From JAFMJV01 sp038329515 (GTDB taxonomy: Bacteria > Chloroflexota > Limnocylindria > Limnocylindrales > CSP1-4), in assembly GCA_038329515.1 (NCBI GenBank), contig JBBQNA010000001.1, forward strand, positions 1-64,000: a stretch of 64,000 bases of DNA, in the 5' to 3' direction. The translations under genes were made by a program, and so were the position numbers. Positions 53,301 through 62,628 of the stretch are shown here, one piece after another. Every line of letters begins with the position of its first letter. Position 1 is the first letter of the stretch. The notes below the pieces were generated by a model. The model ran no database searches and had not been told where the DNA came from. It was given only the letters and a program-made list of their open reading frames with translations.

Positions 53301-54641
53301 TCAGCTGGGCTGGTTCAAGCGTTCCGCGGCGAGTGCCGAGAGCGAATCCGCCAACGCGAGCACACGCGCCGGGTCCTCTCCTTCGACCATGATACGCAAC
53401 ACCGGCTCGGTGCCCGACGGACGCACCAGGACCCGGCCGCGGCCCTCCAGCTCCGCCTCCGCGGCACGCACCGCGGCCACCAGCTGACGATCCGCCTCCC
53501 ACTGGTCCTTGTGCCGGACCGTGATAGCGCGCTGCTGCTGGGGGAACAGGGGCACGTCCGCGGCCAGCTCCGACAGCCGCCGCCCCGACCTGGCCATGAT
53601 GCCCAGCACCTCCAGTGCGGTCACGATGCCGTCCCCGCTGCTGGTGTGCTCCCGGATGATGACGTGACCGCTCTTCTCGCCGCCGACGCCGGCACCCGAC
53701 ACGAGCATCGCGTCCAGGATGTACTTGTCACCGACGTTCGTCTGCAGGACCTGGCCCCCTGCCCGCTCCACGACGGCAGCGAGGCCGCCGTTGGACAGCA
53801 CGCTGACGACGAGGGTCGACATGGCCAGCGCACCCCGGGTCAGCCGGTCCAGGGCCACGATGCCCAGCAGCTGGTCGCCGTCCACGACCGATCCGCGCTC
53901 ATCGACGGCGACGCATCGATCGGCATCCCCGTCAAGGGCGAAGCCCGCATCCGAACCCTCCTGGGCCGTCAGCCGTGCCAGGGCCGCGGGCGCGGTCGCG
54001 CCGCAGCCCAGGTTGATGTTGGTGCCGTCGGGGGTATCGAAGTGGACGCTCACGCTGACGCCCGTCTCGGCCAGGATCTCCGGCGCCAGCCCACCGCCCG
54101 AGCCATTGGCGCAGTCGAGGGTCACGCGCAGGTCGGCCGGTGACTGGCGAGCCAGACCCAGCCGATGCTGCCGGTAGTGGTCGATGCCCGCACGGCCGTC
54201 CAGTTCGCGCCCGATGCCGGAGTTGGTCGGGCTGGGCAGGTCATCAGCGCGCCAGAGCAGCGCCTCCAGCTCCTCCTCCGACTGGTCGTCCAGCTTCAGG
54301 CCTCGCCCGTCGAGCACCTTGAGCCCGTTGTCGTCGGCGGGGTTGTGCGACGCCGAGACCATGATGCCGGCGCCGTAGCCCAGGTCACCGGTGACGAACG
54401 AGAGCGCCGGCGTCGGGCAGACGCCGAGTCGATGGACATCGACGCCCATCGAGGTCGCGCCGCACACGAGGCCAGCGACCAGCATGTCACCTGAGCGGCG
54501 GGTGTCCTGGCCGACGAGCAGACGGCCACTGGCGCCCAGCATGCGGGATGCGGTCGCGCGACCCAGGGCGAAGGCGAGCGTCGGCTTGAGGTCGACATTC
54601 GCGACACCCCGGATGCCATCGGTACCGAACAGACGGGTCAT
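53301..54641 (-). CDS. glmM: Phosphoglucosamine mutase
   Basis: This 446-residue enzyme converts glucosamine-6-phosphate to the 1-phosphate. The N-terminal FGTDGIRGVANVDL, the phosphoserine loop in MVSASHNPADDNGLKV (Ser near residue 99), the metal loop ALDGDADRCVAVDERG and the sugar loop GEKSGHVI are all present. ATG 54641 has GGAGG 10 bases upstream; the frame to 54785 is not part of the protein. It lies between the c-di-AMP genes and glmS, as in many Gram-positive genomes. Confidence 0.96.
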   Translation of the reverse strand: MTRLFGTDGIRGVANVDLKPTLAFALGRATASRMLGASGRLLVGQDTRRSGDMLVAGLVCGATSMGVDVHRLGVCPTPALSFVTGDLGYGAGIMVSASHNPADDNGLKVLDGRGLKLDDQSEEELEALLWRADDLPSPTNSGIGRELDGRAGIDHYRQHRLGLARQSPADLRVTLDCANGSGGGLAPEILAETGVSVSVHFDTPDGTNINLGCGATAPAALARLTAQEGSDAGFALDGDADRCVAVDERGSVVDGDQLLGIVALDRLTRGALAMSTLVVSVLSNGGLAAVVERAGGQVLQTNVGDKYILDAMLVSGAGVGGEKSGHVIIREHTSSGDGIVTALEVLGIMARSGRRLSELAADVPLFPQQQRAITVRHKDQWEADRQLVAAVRAAEAELEGRGRVLVRPSGTEPVLRIMVEGEDPARVLALADSLSALAAERLNQPS

Positions 54642-54735
54642 GAGCAGACGCCTCCGGGCGCAACGGCGACAGGCACCGTGATGGAACGATGGGACTCGCG
54701 GGCGCGACGCGACGGACCTGGGCCGGCGACGAGGT

Positions 54736-56031
54736 TCAGGGCGACACCGACGCGACGACGGACGGTGCCGGCGACACGAGCACACCGGTTGGCGAGGGAG
54801 TTGATGGCGAGGCGACCGGACCGGGCACCGACACGGTCACCCGGAGGGTCGGCGGCGCGACCGACACCAGGTCCAGGCCCTCCGCCGCATCCACCACCAT
54901 GTCCACCTCGTGCGTTCCGGGAGCCAGTCGGCCCACCGCGACATGCGCATCGATGGTAGACGGGTCGAGCGCCTCAAGGGTCGGCTGGGCGCCGGCGTAG
55001 GTGACGAGCACCGTCGGCGTCGAGAGCTCGTACTGGCGCCCGACGCGGGCGCCCTGGGCCTGGACGCCCACCTGCCACGTCCGCGAGCCCGCATCGGGGG
55101 CGATGGTGACGACGAGCTCGATACCTGTTGCGTCCACCAGGCTCACGTCACTCGGCAGGGACGCATCCACCGATCGCTCCAGTGAGTCGGTCAGGCCCGT
55201 GATGTCCAGGGGCACGGTCGAGATGGAGGAGAGCCGCTCTACGGCAGCGGCCTCGCCGCTGACCGTCAGGGTCTGGGGATCGGCCGTGACGCTGGTGACC
55301 CGATAGCCGGGACCCGGCGCGCCCATCAGCACCGGCACCACGGGCAGCGTGGCGTACGCCAGCTCTCGCGCTACCTCGATGCTCACATGGACACGCTGCG
55401 GGAAGATCTCGACCCCAGGGACCGGGGCCCCGGTCTCATCGGTCGCCTCCAGGTCCACCTCCTGGTCCACGTTGAGGCCGCTGGCATCGATGGCGACGCG
55501 CGCGATGACCGACTGGACCGCGGCAACACGCGAGCTGGCGCCCCGGACCGCCACGGTCGCCGGGATGACCTGTGGCGCACCGAGGGCCATACCACTCGGT
55601 ACCGTGCCCCGGTCCGTCGTGACGGTCATCGGCCGGGACACGACCTGATCGACCCGCACGTTCACCGAGCGGGGGGTGAAGTCGATGACCTGGACGCGCG
55701 GGTCGATCGCCGTGAGACGCACCGTGACCGGCACCGGGGGACCGCCCGCGCTCGGCATCACGTTGCCCAGGTCGATGGACGCGAGGAACGAGCCGTTGGT
55801 CAGTTGCGTGGCAGCCTCGATCGGCGCTCGATAGCGGATAGCCGTGACCGAGCCGGGCAGGTCGAGGACCGCGGCGCCGGTCGGCGGGTCAAGGATCTCG
55901 ATGGGGACCTCGCCAGGCCAGGTGCGCTCGTTGCCGGACAAGGTCACGCCGACGTACAGCACCGTGGCCAACCCGATGGCGGCCAGCTTGAGGGGCCAGT
56001 TCCGGAGCACGAGGTCGAGGGCGCGATTCAC
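54736..56031 (-). CDS. cdaR: CdaR-type YbbR-domain membrane protein
   Basis: This 431-residue protein regulates the diadenylate cyclase. One N-terminal membrane helix (LKLAAIGLATVLYVGVTLSG) is followed by repeated YbbR beta-domains facing outside (for example TVRLTAIDPRVQVIDFTPRS and DPQTLTVSGEAAAVERL). The Pro/Ser-rich C-terminus is low in complexity. Its GTG start overlaps the cdaA stop by 4 bases, so the two are co-translated. Confidence 0.92.
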   Translation of the reverse strand: MNRALDLVLRNWPLKLAAIGLATVLYVGVTLSGNERTWPGEVPIEILDPPTGAAVLDLPGSVTAIRYRAPIEAATQLTNGSFLASIDLGNVMPSAGGPPVPVTVRLTAIDPRVQVIDFTPRSVNVRVDQVVSRPMTVTTDRGTVPSGMALGAPQVIPATVAVRGASSRVAAVQSVIARVAIDASGLNVDQEVDLEATDETGAPVPGVEIFPQRVHVSIEVARELAYATLPVVPVLMGAPGPGYRVTSVTADPQTLTVSGEAAAVERLSSISTVPLDITGLTDSLERSVDASLPSDVSLVDATGIELVVTIAPDAGSRTWQVGVQAQGARVGRQYELSTPTVLVTYAGAQPTLEALDPSTIDAHVAVGRLAPGTHEVDMVVDAAEGLDLVSVAPPTLRVTVSVPGPVASPSTPSPTGVLVSPAPSVVASVSP

Positions 56032-57059
56032 TCTGGTCCACCGACCGCCCGCACCGGGCTCCCGGGCTGGGCCGGGTCCGCGGTCTGGGTCGATGGCGCG
56101 CTGGTCGACACAACGGCTGGTGGGGGTGCGGCTGCGTGCATGCCGGCGGGCCCATCCACCACGGCCGGCGCATCGCCACCGCGGCTGCGACGCCTGCGCA
56201 ACACCCGCGGACGCTTGCCGCGCGCGAATGGCGCGCCGAGCGCCGAGATCCCCGCCGCCGCCCGCCCGGCATTCACGGAAGGACGCAGGAGCGCCAACAA
56301 CGCGGCGCGCAGCCGCTCCTCGTCCATCTGGCGCGACAGGCGGCCGCGCTGGACGAGGCCGATGGAGCCGGTCTCCTCGCTGACCACGATGACGATGGCA
56401 TCGGTCTGCTCCGTGACACCCATCGCTGCCCGGTGCCGGGTGCCGTAGCGCTCGCGATGCATGGATGCCTCGGACAGCGGCAGCACCGCCCCGGCGGCCA
56501 GGACCCGGCCCGCCCGGATGATCACGGCGCCGTCATGGAGTGCCGTGCGCGGCGCGAAGATGGACGCCAGGAGCTCCTCGCTCAAGTCAGCATGGAGCAT
56601 CACGCCCGTCTCGGCCGTGTCCTCGAGACCCGTCTCGCGTTCGATGACGATGAGCGCGCCGGTCCGTGTGGCCGAGAGCGACAAGGCAGTGCGAGCCAGC
56701 GTCCGGGCCACCGCCTCGGCGACCCCGGCGGCGCCCGACGGCGAGAATGCCCAACCCATGGAGCCGACCCTGCCGATGCGCTCGAGGGCGCGCCGAAGCT
56801 CCGGCTGGAAGATGACCACGAGCGCCAGCAGGCCGACCACGGCTCCCGTCTGGAGGATGCCCGACAGCAGTCGCAGGTCCAGCAGCTGAGCGATCGCATA
56901 GATGCCGTAGAGCACGATGGCGCCGATGACCAGCCGAACGGCGCGGGTCCCCTGGATGAGGCTGAACAAGCCGTAGAACAGGAGGGCGGTGAGCGCGATG
57001 TCGAGCAGCGCGGTGGGCTCGACGGACAGGCCGTCCATCAGGTCGCTCAGCTGGCCCAT
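56028..57059 (-). CDS. cdaA: Diadenylate cyclase CdaA with C-terminal extension
   Basis: This 343-residue enzyme makes cyclic di-AMP. Three N-terminal membrane helices (residues about 18-85) precede the DAC domain. The domain carries the DGA motif near residue 175 (ALHDGAVIIRAGRV) and RHR near 207 (GTRHRAAMGVTEQTDAIVIV). Residues 270-343 are an additional tail, Arg-rich then Ala/Pro-rich. A GAGGGGG site precedes ATG 57059. The tail and the CdaR GTG overlap. No phosphodiesterase is encoded in the window. Confidence 0.95.
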   Translation of the reverse strand: MGQLSDLMDGLSVEPTALLDIALTALLFYGLFSLIQGTRAVRLVIGAIVLYGIYAIAQLLDLRLLSGILQTGAVVGLLALVVIFQPELRRALERIGRVGSMGWAFSPSGAAGVAEAVARTLARTALSLSATRTGALIVIERETGLEDTAETGVMLHADLSEELLASIFAPRTALHDGAVIIRAGRVLAAGAVLPLSEASMHRERYGTRHRAAMGVTEQTDAIVIVVSEETGSIGLVQRGRLSRQMDEERLRAALLALLRPSVNAGRAAAGISALGAPFARGKRPRVLRRRRSRGGDAPAVVDGPAGMHAAAPPPAVVSTSAPSTQTADPAQPGSPVRAVGGPE

Positions 57060-57121
57060 GTCGTCGGGGCCCCCTCAGCCGACCCGGTCATCTGGCGATC
57101 CGGGGACGGACCGGAGGGCCA

Positions 57122-57871
57122 TCAAGCCACTCCACCGGCAGCGATGGTAGCCAACCGCGGCTCCGAACCCTGGTGCAGGCGCGCCAACTGGAGCACACCC
57201 TCACGGGTCATCGGATCCTCTTCCAGGGTCAACAGGCGGGACAGCAGCAACAATCGCTCGACACCCCGGTCGGCCCAGCCACGCTGGAAGTAGATGCGGG
57301 CCATCTGGAGGTGGGCCGCAGGCGCCCCGAGTGAGACGCCCAGCGCTCGCTGGCACGCGTCGAGCGCCGCATCCAGGTGGCCCTGCTGCTGGTAGCCCGC
57401 CGCCGCGGCCACGAAACCGTCGATGGCAGCACGCTCCTGGCCATCCCGCCGCGAGGTCTCGGCCACAGCGAGGAGCCGCTCCGGACCGCCCGCCCAGGCG
57501 GCAGCGCGCGCATTCGCCTGCTGCTCCACTCGCTGCCGAGCCTGATCGGCCTCGAGGCGCGCGACCTGCTGCACGAGATCCGCCGACTCGGCGCGGCGCC
57601 CTGACGCCAGCAACGCCGATGCCTTGCCGGACAGTGCATGAGGGTCATCCGGGGCGCGTTGCAGGGCTTCGTCGTAGGCCGCGATGGCGTCCTGGGCGCG
57701 GCCCATCTGGAGCAGCACAGAGCCCATGCTCACGAATGGCAAGGGCCGATGTCCGGCCAGTCCGGCAGCTTCCTGGTAGCGGGCCAGAGCTTCCTTGTGC
57801 TGGCCCTTGAACACCGCCACATGGCCCTGCTTGAGAGCCTCCTTGTAGCGTTCGAATACCGGGTCCGGCAT
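57122..57871 (-). CDS. TPR-repeat protein
   Basis: This 249-residue helical protein has several tetratricopeptide repeats (residues about 1-90: VFKGQHKEALARYQEAAGL, MGRAQDAIAAYDEALQRAPD) and a second helical block near 140-220 (YQQQGHLDAALDACQRALGV). It is probably an adaptor; the partner is unknown. It has no signal peptide or membrane segment. TAGAGT (57883-57878) ends 6 bases before ATG 57871, with no proper Shine-Dalgarno, so it is a candidate leaderless gene. It is 62 bases before cdaA, after the rpsI terminator. Confidence 0.8.
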   Translation of the reverse strand: MPDPVFERYKEALKQGHVAVFKGQHKEALARYQEAAGLAGHRPLPFVSMGSVLLQMGRAQDAIAAYDEALQRAPDDPHALSGKASALLASGRRAESADLVQQVARLEADQARQRVEQQANARAAAWAGGPERLLAVAETSRRDGQERAAIDGFVAAAAGYQQQGHLDAALDACQRALGVSLGAPAAHLQMARIYFQRGWADRGVERLLLLSRLLTLEEDPMTREGVLQLARLHQGSEPRLATIAAGGVA

Positions 57872-57962
57872 ATCCCTACTCTAGCCCGCGCACGCGCGAG
57901 CGTCCCATCGCCACAAGTACCCAACGGTCGAGCCCGGTCGCACGGTGGACGAGCGAATGAGA

Positions 57963-58007
57963 AGCCCCGTCCTGCACGACCTTCGAGCGAAGGGCACGGA
58001 CGGGGCT
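57963..58007 (-). terminator. Terminator of the ribosomal alpha operon
   Basis: AGCCCCGTCC (57963-57972) pairs with GGACGGGGCT (57998-58007), and an inner stem CCTTCG/CGAAGG (57980-57985 and 57988-57993) stacks inside it. On the minus strand the stem is followed by TCTCATT. It closes the rpsI transcript. Confidence 0.75.
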
Positions 58008-58059
58008 CGCAGCGCAGTCGTGAGCGGAGCCCGGTGGTCCACCGGGCCTGCCACGGCGA

Positions 58060-58461
58060 CTACCGCTTGGTGTACTGCGGCGCCTTGCGCGCGCGCTTCA
58101 GGCCGTACTTCTTGCGTTCCTTCATGCGTGGGTCCCGGGTCAGGAACCCGGCCTGACGCAGCGGCGCGCGAGCGGCCTCGGGGTCCGACTCGAGCAGCGC
58201 CCGGGCGATGCCATGCCGGATGGCACCAGCCTGGCCTTGGGAGCCGCCGCCCTCCACCTTGATCATCGCGTTGAAGCGACCCTCGGTGTTGGTCACCCGG
58301 AACGGCATCAGCATGTCGCTCAGGCTGACGGCGTTGCCAAAGTGCTCCTCGAGGCTGCGGCCGTTGACCACGACCTGGCCCTCGCCGGCGATGAGGCGGA
58401 CGCGCGCGACGCTGGTCTTGCGCCGGCCTGTCCCCTGGTAATACGCGGGAGTGGTGCTCAT
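58060..58461 (-). CDS. rpsI: 30S ribosomal protein S9
   Basis: This 133-residue S9 has YYQGTGRRKTSVARVRL at the start, GGGSQGQAGAIRHGIARALL in the middle and the invariant basic end DPRMKERKKYGLKRARKAPQYTKR, whose terminal Lys-Arg reaches the P-site tRNA. It overlaps rplM by 4 bases (ATGA), the usual rplM-rpsI pair. Confidence 0.98.
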   Translation of the reverse strand: MSTTPAYYQGTGRRKTSVARVRLIAGEGQVVVNGRSLEEHFGNAVSLSDMLMPFRVTNTEGRFNAMIKVEGGGSQGQAGAIRHGIARALLESDPEAARAPLRQAGFLTRDPRMKERKKYGLKRARKAPQYTKR

Positions 58462-58910
58462 GCCGTGGGAACTCCTGTCGTCGAGAGCGGCGCCGGCTGC
58501 TGCGCTTCATGCGGGTGCGCAGGACCCGCGTAGACCTTCAGCTTGCGCAGCTGCTGGACGCCCAGCTTGTTGTGCGGCAGCATGCCCTTGACCGCGCGAC
58601 GGAGTACTTCCTCCGGGCGGCGCGCCAGCAGGTCGCCCAGCGATTCCTGGCGGAAACCGCCGGGATAGCCGCTGTGGCGCGCGTACGACTTCGTCTTGAG
58701 CTTGTCGCCGGTGACGGTCACCTTCTCGGCGTTGATCACGATGACGTGGTCGCCGGTGTCCATGTGAGTGGCATATGTGGGCTTGTGCTTGCCCGCCAGC
58801 AGCGTCGCGATGCGCGTGGCAAGGCGACCCAGGGTCTCGCCGTCCGCGTCGACGACGAACCACTGGCGCTCGATCTCGCTCGCCCGCGGTGTGTACGTCC
58901 TGGTCGTCAT
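58458..58910 (-). CDS. rplM: 50S ribosomal protein L13
   Basis: This 150-residue L13 has ERQWFVVDADGETLGRLATR near the start, AGKHKPTYATHMDTGDHVIVIN and the GMLPHNKLGVQQLRKLKVYAG end. Its ATG overlaps the truA stop by 4 bases (ATGA). Confidence 0.98.
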   Translation of the reverse strand: MTTRTYTPRASEIERQWFVVDADGETLGRLATRIATLLAGKHKPTYATHMDTGDHVIVINAEKVTVTGDKLKTKSYARHSGYPGGFRQESLGDLLARRPEEVLRRAVKGMLPHNKLGVQQLRKLKVYAGPAHPHEAQQPAPLSTTGVPTA

Positions 58911-59671
58911 CCTCGTGCCTTTCCGATACTGACTGGTGAGCCCCCGCCGAGGACGACCCGCCTGAGACTCAGCCCATGTGGCGGGGCGACCTGTCCGGCG
59001 AAGGCCCGGTCCGGCGACCGCAACGCGGCCTCCAGATCTGTCATGGTCGCCTCCCCGTGCCCGATGCGCAGGAGGGCGGCCACGATACTTCGCACCATCT
59101 GGCGCAGGAACGCATCGCCTGCCACGTCGACCGTGACCACACGACCCTTCCTGCGGACCCGCACCCAGTACAGGGTACGCATCGGTTGTCTGTGCTTGCC
59201 GCCGAATGCGGAGAAGTCATGCCGGCCGACCAGCGCCACTGCGGCACTGTCCATCGCTGGCACATCGAGCGCCTCCCTGACTCCCAGGGCATATCGCTCG
59301 CGAAGTGGGCTTCTAGGTCCGTTCCAGATGGTATACCGGTACTCGCGCCGCACCGCAGCGCGGCGTGGCTGGAACCCGACATCCACCCGGCGCAGTGGCC
59401 CGATCGAGACATCCGACGGCAATACCGCCCTGATGGCCCGACCCAGCACATCCGCCGCGATCCGGCGCCCGCTCCAGCTGAATGCGATCAGCTGTCCGCT
59501 GGCGTGGACCCCGGCATCTGTCCTGCCCGCCCCGTCGATCCGGATACGTGCTCCGCCGCTGATGCTGCGAAGCGCTGTCTCCAACTCTCCCTGGACGGTC
59601 CGCTTCCCAGGTTGCACCTGGAAACCGGAGAACCCGGTCCCGTCATATTCCACCCGCGCGGCGAACCGCAC
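58907..59671 (-). CDS. truA: tRNA pseudouridine synthase TruA
   Basis: This 254-residue enzyme isomerises uridines 38-40 of the anticodon arm. The start VRFAARVEYDGTGFSGFQVQ and the catalytic Asp in GAGRTDAGVHASGQ are conserved, and AFLRQMVRSIVAALLRIGHG is the C-terminal signature. GTG 59671 with GAGAGGG upstream is preferred to the open frame from 59788, which overlaps rplQ and adds a serine run. It is placed between rplQ and rplM. Confidence 0.95.
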   Translation of the reverse strand: MRFAARVEYDGTGFSGFQVQPGKRTVQGELETALRSISGGARIRIDGAGRTDAGVHASGQLIAFSWSGRRIAADVLGRAIRAVLPSDVSIGPLRRVDVGFQPRRAAVRREYRYTIWNGPRSPLRERYALGVREALDVPAMDSAAVALVGRHDFSAFGGKHRQPMRTLYWVRVRRKGRVVTVDVAGDAFLRQMVRSIVAALLRIGHGEATMTDLEAALRSPDRAFAGQVAPPHGLSLRRVVLGGGSPVSIGKARG

Positions 59672-59696
59672 GAGGCCACCCTCTCGGGTGGATGGC

Positions 59697-60053
59697 TCAG
59701 ACGAGCTCGAGCTGGACGATGGGGGCACGATCACCGGCCCGAAGGCCGATCTTCGTGAGTCGGGTATATCCCGAACTCCGGTCCCCATAGCGCGCTGCGA
59801 TGTCGTTGATCAGCTTGTCGATGACGAGCGGCTCGTTGGGCAGCTCGGCGATGATGCGTCGCCGCGAGGCGATGGTGCCTTCCTTGGCGAGCGTGATCAT
59901 CTGCTCCACCATGCCACGCACCTCCTTGGCGCGGGCCTCCGTGGTCTTGATCTGCTCGTAGCGCAGCACCGAGACGATGAGGTTCCGGTACAGCGACATG
60001 CGGGGGCCGGTCTTCTTGCCGAGCTTGCGGCCGTCGATGCGATGCGAAGACAC
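59697..60053 (-). CDS. rplQ: 50S ribosomal protein L17
   Basis: This 118-residue protein has GRKLGKKTGPRMSLYRNLIV and the motif RAKEVRGMVEQMITLAKEG. The length is typical. It begins 3 bases after the rpoA stop. Confidence 0.97.
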   Translation of the reverse strand: MSSHRIDGRKLGKKTGPRMSLYRNLIVSVLRYEQIKTTEARAKEVRGMVEQMITLAKEGTIASRRRIIAELPNEPLVIDKLINDIAARYGDRSSGYTRLTKIGLRAGDRAPIVQLELV

Positions 60054-60056
60054 GGC

Positions 60057-61064
60057 TCAGCTCTCCCCTTCGTCGTCGCCGTCATCGTCTTCGTCGAAGT
60101 CGACCTCGGCGGACTCGGCGTAGTCGGTGGCGGTGTCCTCGGCGGGGAAGAAGCCACGCATGCGCAGCCGCTCCTTCATCTCGTCGAGCGACTTCTTGCC
60201 GAAGTTGCGCATCCGGAGGAGATCATCGTCCTGCAGCTGCAGGACCTGGCCCACCTTGACGATGTTGTTGCGCTTCAGCGAGTTGTACGCACGCATCGGG
60301 AGATCAAGCTCCTCGATGGGCATGTCCAGCATGTTCTGGGGAATCGAGCCGGCGGCCGTGGTGGCCCCTGCGGTCTTGGCCAGCTGCTTGCCGGCCGAGG
60401 TGAACAGGCTGAATTGCGCGACGAGGATCTCGGCGGCGCGCGACAGCGCTTCCTCCGGCGACACGGTGCCGTCGGTCTCGACTTCGATAGTCAGCTTGTC
60501 GTAGTTCGTCATCTGGCCGACGCGAGTGTTCTCGACGTGGTAGTTGACCTTGCGCACGGGGGTGAAGATGGCATCCACGGGGATGACGCCGATGGGCATC
60601 TGCTCGGCACGCTCGGCCGCGAGATAGCCCACGCCGCGCTCGACCGTGAGGTCCAGCTCGATGGTCACGCCATCCGAGTCGAGGGTCATCAGCTCCTGGT
60701 CAGGGTTGACGATCTCCACGTCCGCGGACTCGACGATGTCTGCCGCGGTCACGGTTCCGGCACCGTTCTTGACCAGCTTCAGCTGGACCGGATGGGGCGA
60801 GTAGCTCTTGAGTCGCAGCTTCTTGACGTTGAGGACGATCTGGGTCAGATCCTCCTTGACGCCCGCGATGGTCGCGAACTCGTGGTACACGTCGCGCACC
60901 TGGATGGAGGTCACCGCAGCGCCCTCCAGCGAGGACAGCAGCACCCGTCGAAGCGCGTTGCCGATGGTCACGCCGTAGCCGGCTGCGAGCGGGCTGGCTT
61001 CGTACTTGCCGTATGTCTCGAGCTCCTCGACGGGCTCGAGCTGGGCGTTCTCCAGTTCGATCAT
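60057..61064 (-). CDS. rpoA: RNA polymerase alpha subunit
   Basis: This 335-residue subunit starts the assembly of RNA polymerase. The N-terminal domain has PLAAGYGVTIGNALRRVLLS and PVRKVNYHVENTRVGQMTNY; the C-terminal domain, which contacts promoter DNA and activators, has AYNSLKRNNIVKVGQVLQL. An acidic tail ends the protein. GAGGTGATCC lies upstream of ATG 61064. Confidence 0.98.
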   Translation of the reverse strand: MIELENAQLEPVEELETYGKYEASPLAAGYGVTIGNALRRVLLSSLEGAAVTSIQVRDVYHEFATIAGVKEDLTQIVLNVKKLRLKSYSPHPVQLKLVKNGAGTVTAADIVESADVEIVNPDQELMTLDSDGVTIELDLTVERGVGYLAAERAEQMPIGVIPVDAIFTPVRKVNYHVENTRVGQMTNYDKLTIEVETDGTVSPEEALSRAAEILVAQFSLFTSAGKQLAKTAGATTAAGSIPQNMLDMPIEELDLPMRAYNSLKRNNIVKVGQVLQLQDDDLLRMRNFGKKSLDEMKERLRMRGFFPAEDTATDYAESAEVDFDEDDDGDDEGES

Positions 61065-61074
61065 GAGAGGGGGA

Positions 61075-61701
61075 TCACCTCGAGTAGTACTCGACCACGA
61101 GCTGCTCGTTCAGTTCGAGCGGCATCTGGTCGCGTCGGGGCAGCGCTGACACGTTCCCCGAGAGCTTGTCGGCATCGACGTTCAGCCAATCAGGTCGCTG
61201 GGCGGCCCGGAGGCTGTCCTTGACCTGCTTGAAGTACTCCGTGGAGCGGCTGGTCTCCCGGACCTCGATCCGGTCGCCATCGCGTACCTGATGAGACGGG
61301 ATGGTGGTCGCTCGGCCGTTGATGGCGAAGTGGCCGTGGCTCACCAGCTGCCGCGCCTGGGCACGGCTCGTGGCAAAACCCATTCGGAACACGACGTTGT
61401 CCAGGCGCTGCTCGAGCAGACGCAGCAGGTTCTCGCCGGTCATGCCCGGCTTCACCTCGGCCGCCTCGAAGTAGCGTCGGAACTGTCGCTCGAGGACGCT
61501 GTAGACGCGTCGGATCTTCTGCTTCTCGCGCAGCTGGACGCCGTACTCCGACACCTTGCGTCGGCGCACGATGTGCTGCCCTGGCGGGGTGGGGCGACGT
61601 TCGAAGCCACACTTCTTGGTATAGCAGCGACTGCCCTTGAGGAAGAGCTTCATGCCCTCCCGGCGGCAGAGCCGGCAAACAGGTCCGTTGTAGCGAGCCA
61701 T
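61075..61701 (-). CDS. rpsD: 30S ribosomal protein S4, zinc-binding form
   Basis: This 208-residue S4 nucleates 30S assembly. It is the C+ form with four cysteines in VCRLCRREG and SRCYTKKCGFERR, which bind zinc. The S4 RNA-binding domain has LDNVVFRMGFATSRAQARQ and VSHGHFAING. The C-terminal end VVEYYSR is standard. Confidence 0.98.
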   Translation of the reverse strand: MARYNGPVCRLCRREGMKLFLKGSRCYTKKCGFERRPTPPGQHIVRRRKVSEYGVQLREKQKIRRVYSVLERQFRRYFEAAEVKPGMTGENLLRLLEQRLDNVVFRMGFATSRAQARQLVSHGHFAINGRATTIPSHQVRDGDRIEVRETSRSTEYFKQVKDSLRAAQRPDWLNVDADKLSGNVSALPRRDQMPLELNEQLVVEYYSR

Positions 61702-61710
61702 GGTTCGTTC

Positions 61711-62106
61711 CTAGACCCGGCGCCGCTTCGGCGGGCGACAACCGTTGTGTGGGATGGGTGTGACGTCGGTGATGGCGGTGACCTCCAGGCCAGCTGCCTG
61801 GAGCGACCTGATGGCCTGCTCACGACCGGCGCCGGGGCCCTTGACGAAGACCTCGACCTGGCGCATGCCGTGCTCCATGGCCCGCTTCGCCGCTCCGTCC
61901 GCGCTCTGCGCGGCGGCATATGGCGTGCTCTTGCGGGAGCCCTTGAACCCGGCAACGCCTGCGCTGCCCCAGGAGATCGTGGCGCCACCAAGGTCGGTGA
62001 TGGTCACGATGGTGTTGTTGAACGTGGCCTGGATGTGGGCGTGTCCCGACGGCACGTTCTTGCGTTCCCTTCGCCGCGTCTTGGTCGCGCGCTTGCGTTC
62101 CGCCAT
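61711..62106 (-). CDS. rpsK: 30S ribosomal protein S11
   Basis: This 131-residue protein has HIQATFNNTIVTITDLGGAT, GSRKSTPYAAAQSADGAAKR and the end TPIPHNGCRPPKRRRV. Nothing is unusual. GGAG lies before ATG 62106. Confidence 0.98.
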   Translation of the reverse strand: MAERKRATKTRRRERKNVPSGHAHIQATFNNTIVTITDLGGATISWGSAGVAGFKGSRKSTPYAAAQSADGAAKRAMEHGMRQVEVFVKGPGAGREQAIRSLQAAGLEVTAITDVTPIPHNGCRPPKRRRV

Positions 62107-62189
62107 GCTGGGATGGTGCTCCTGTAGGTCCTGTCCGGTGTCCGGGCGTTAGCGCGTCACCGTGAGGTCTGGCTCGGCTGCTGCCTGTG

Positions 62190-62561
62190 CTACTTCTTGC
62201 GCCGGACGCCGACGGTCTTCTTGGGACCGCGTCGCTGACGAGCGTTCGTTTTGGTGCGCTGCCCGCGAACGGGCAGGTTCCGCCGATGGCGGAGGCCTCG
62301 GTAGGAGCCGATCTCCTGGAGGCGCTTGATGTTCATGGCGACTTCGCGACGCAGGTCACCTTCCACCTTGTAGCGGCGGTCGATGATGTCGCGCAGTCGG
62401 TTCACCTGCTCCTCGGTCAGGTCCCGGACACGCGTGTCGGGATTGACGTTGGCCTGCGCCAGGATCTTCTGGCTGGTCGGCAGCCCGATGCCGAAGACAT
62501 AGGTGAGGGCGATCTCCACGCGCTTCTCGCGCGGGATGTCGATGCCCGCGATACGTGCCAC
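62190..62561 (-). CDS. rpsM: 30S ribosomal protein S13
   Basis: This 123-residue protein has MARIAGIDIPREKRVEIALT and YRGLRHRRNLPVRGQRTKTN, both typical of S13. The start is GTG 62561 with an AGGGGT site upstream. Confidence 0.98.
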   Translation of the reverse strand: MARIAGIDIPREKRVEIALTYVFGIGLPTSQKILAQANVNPDTRVRDLTEEQVNRLRDIIDRRYKVEGDLRREVAMNIKRLQEIGSYRGLRHRRNLPVRGQRTKTNARQRRGPKKTVGVRRKK

Positions 62562-62628
62562 GGCTACCCCTGACCCTGCTGGTGCCTGGGATCACTGGGA
62601 CGCGTGCCGATCATGGCCACGATGTCGC

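Noticed and set aside
50655..54143. A 1162-codon plus-strand frame across nnrD, acpS, glmS and glmM
   Set aside because: It is antisense to four clear genes and contains the odd composition of a shadow frame (very rich in His, Arg, Gln and Asp).
58509..61223. 904-codon plus-strand frame opposite rplM, truA, rplQ and rpoA
   Set aside because: It is antisense to ribosomal and RNA-polymerase genes.
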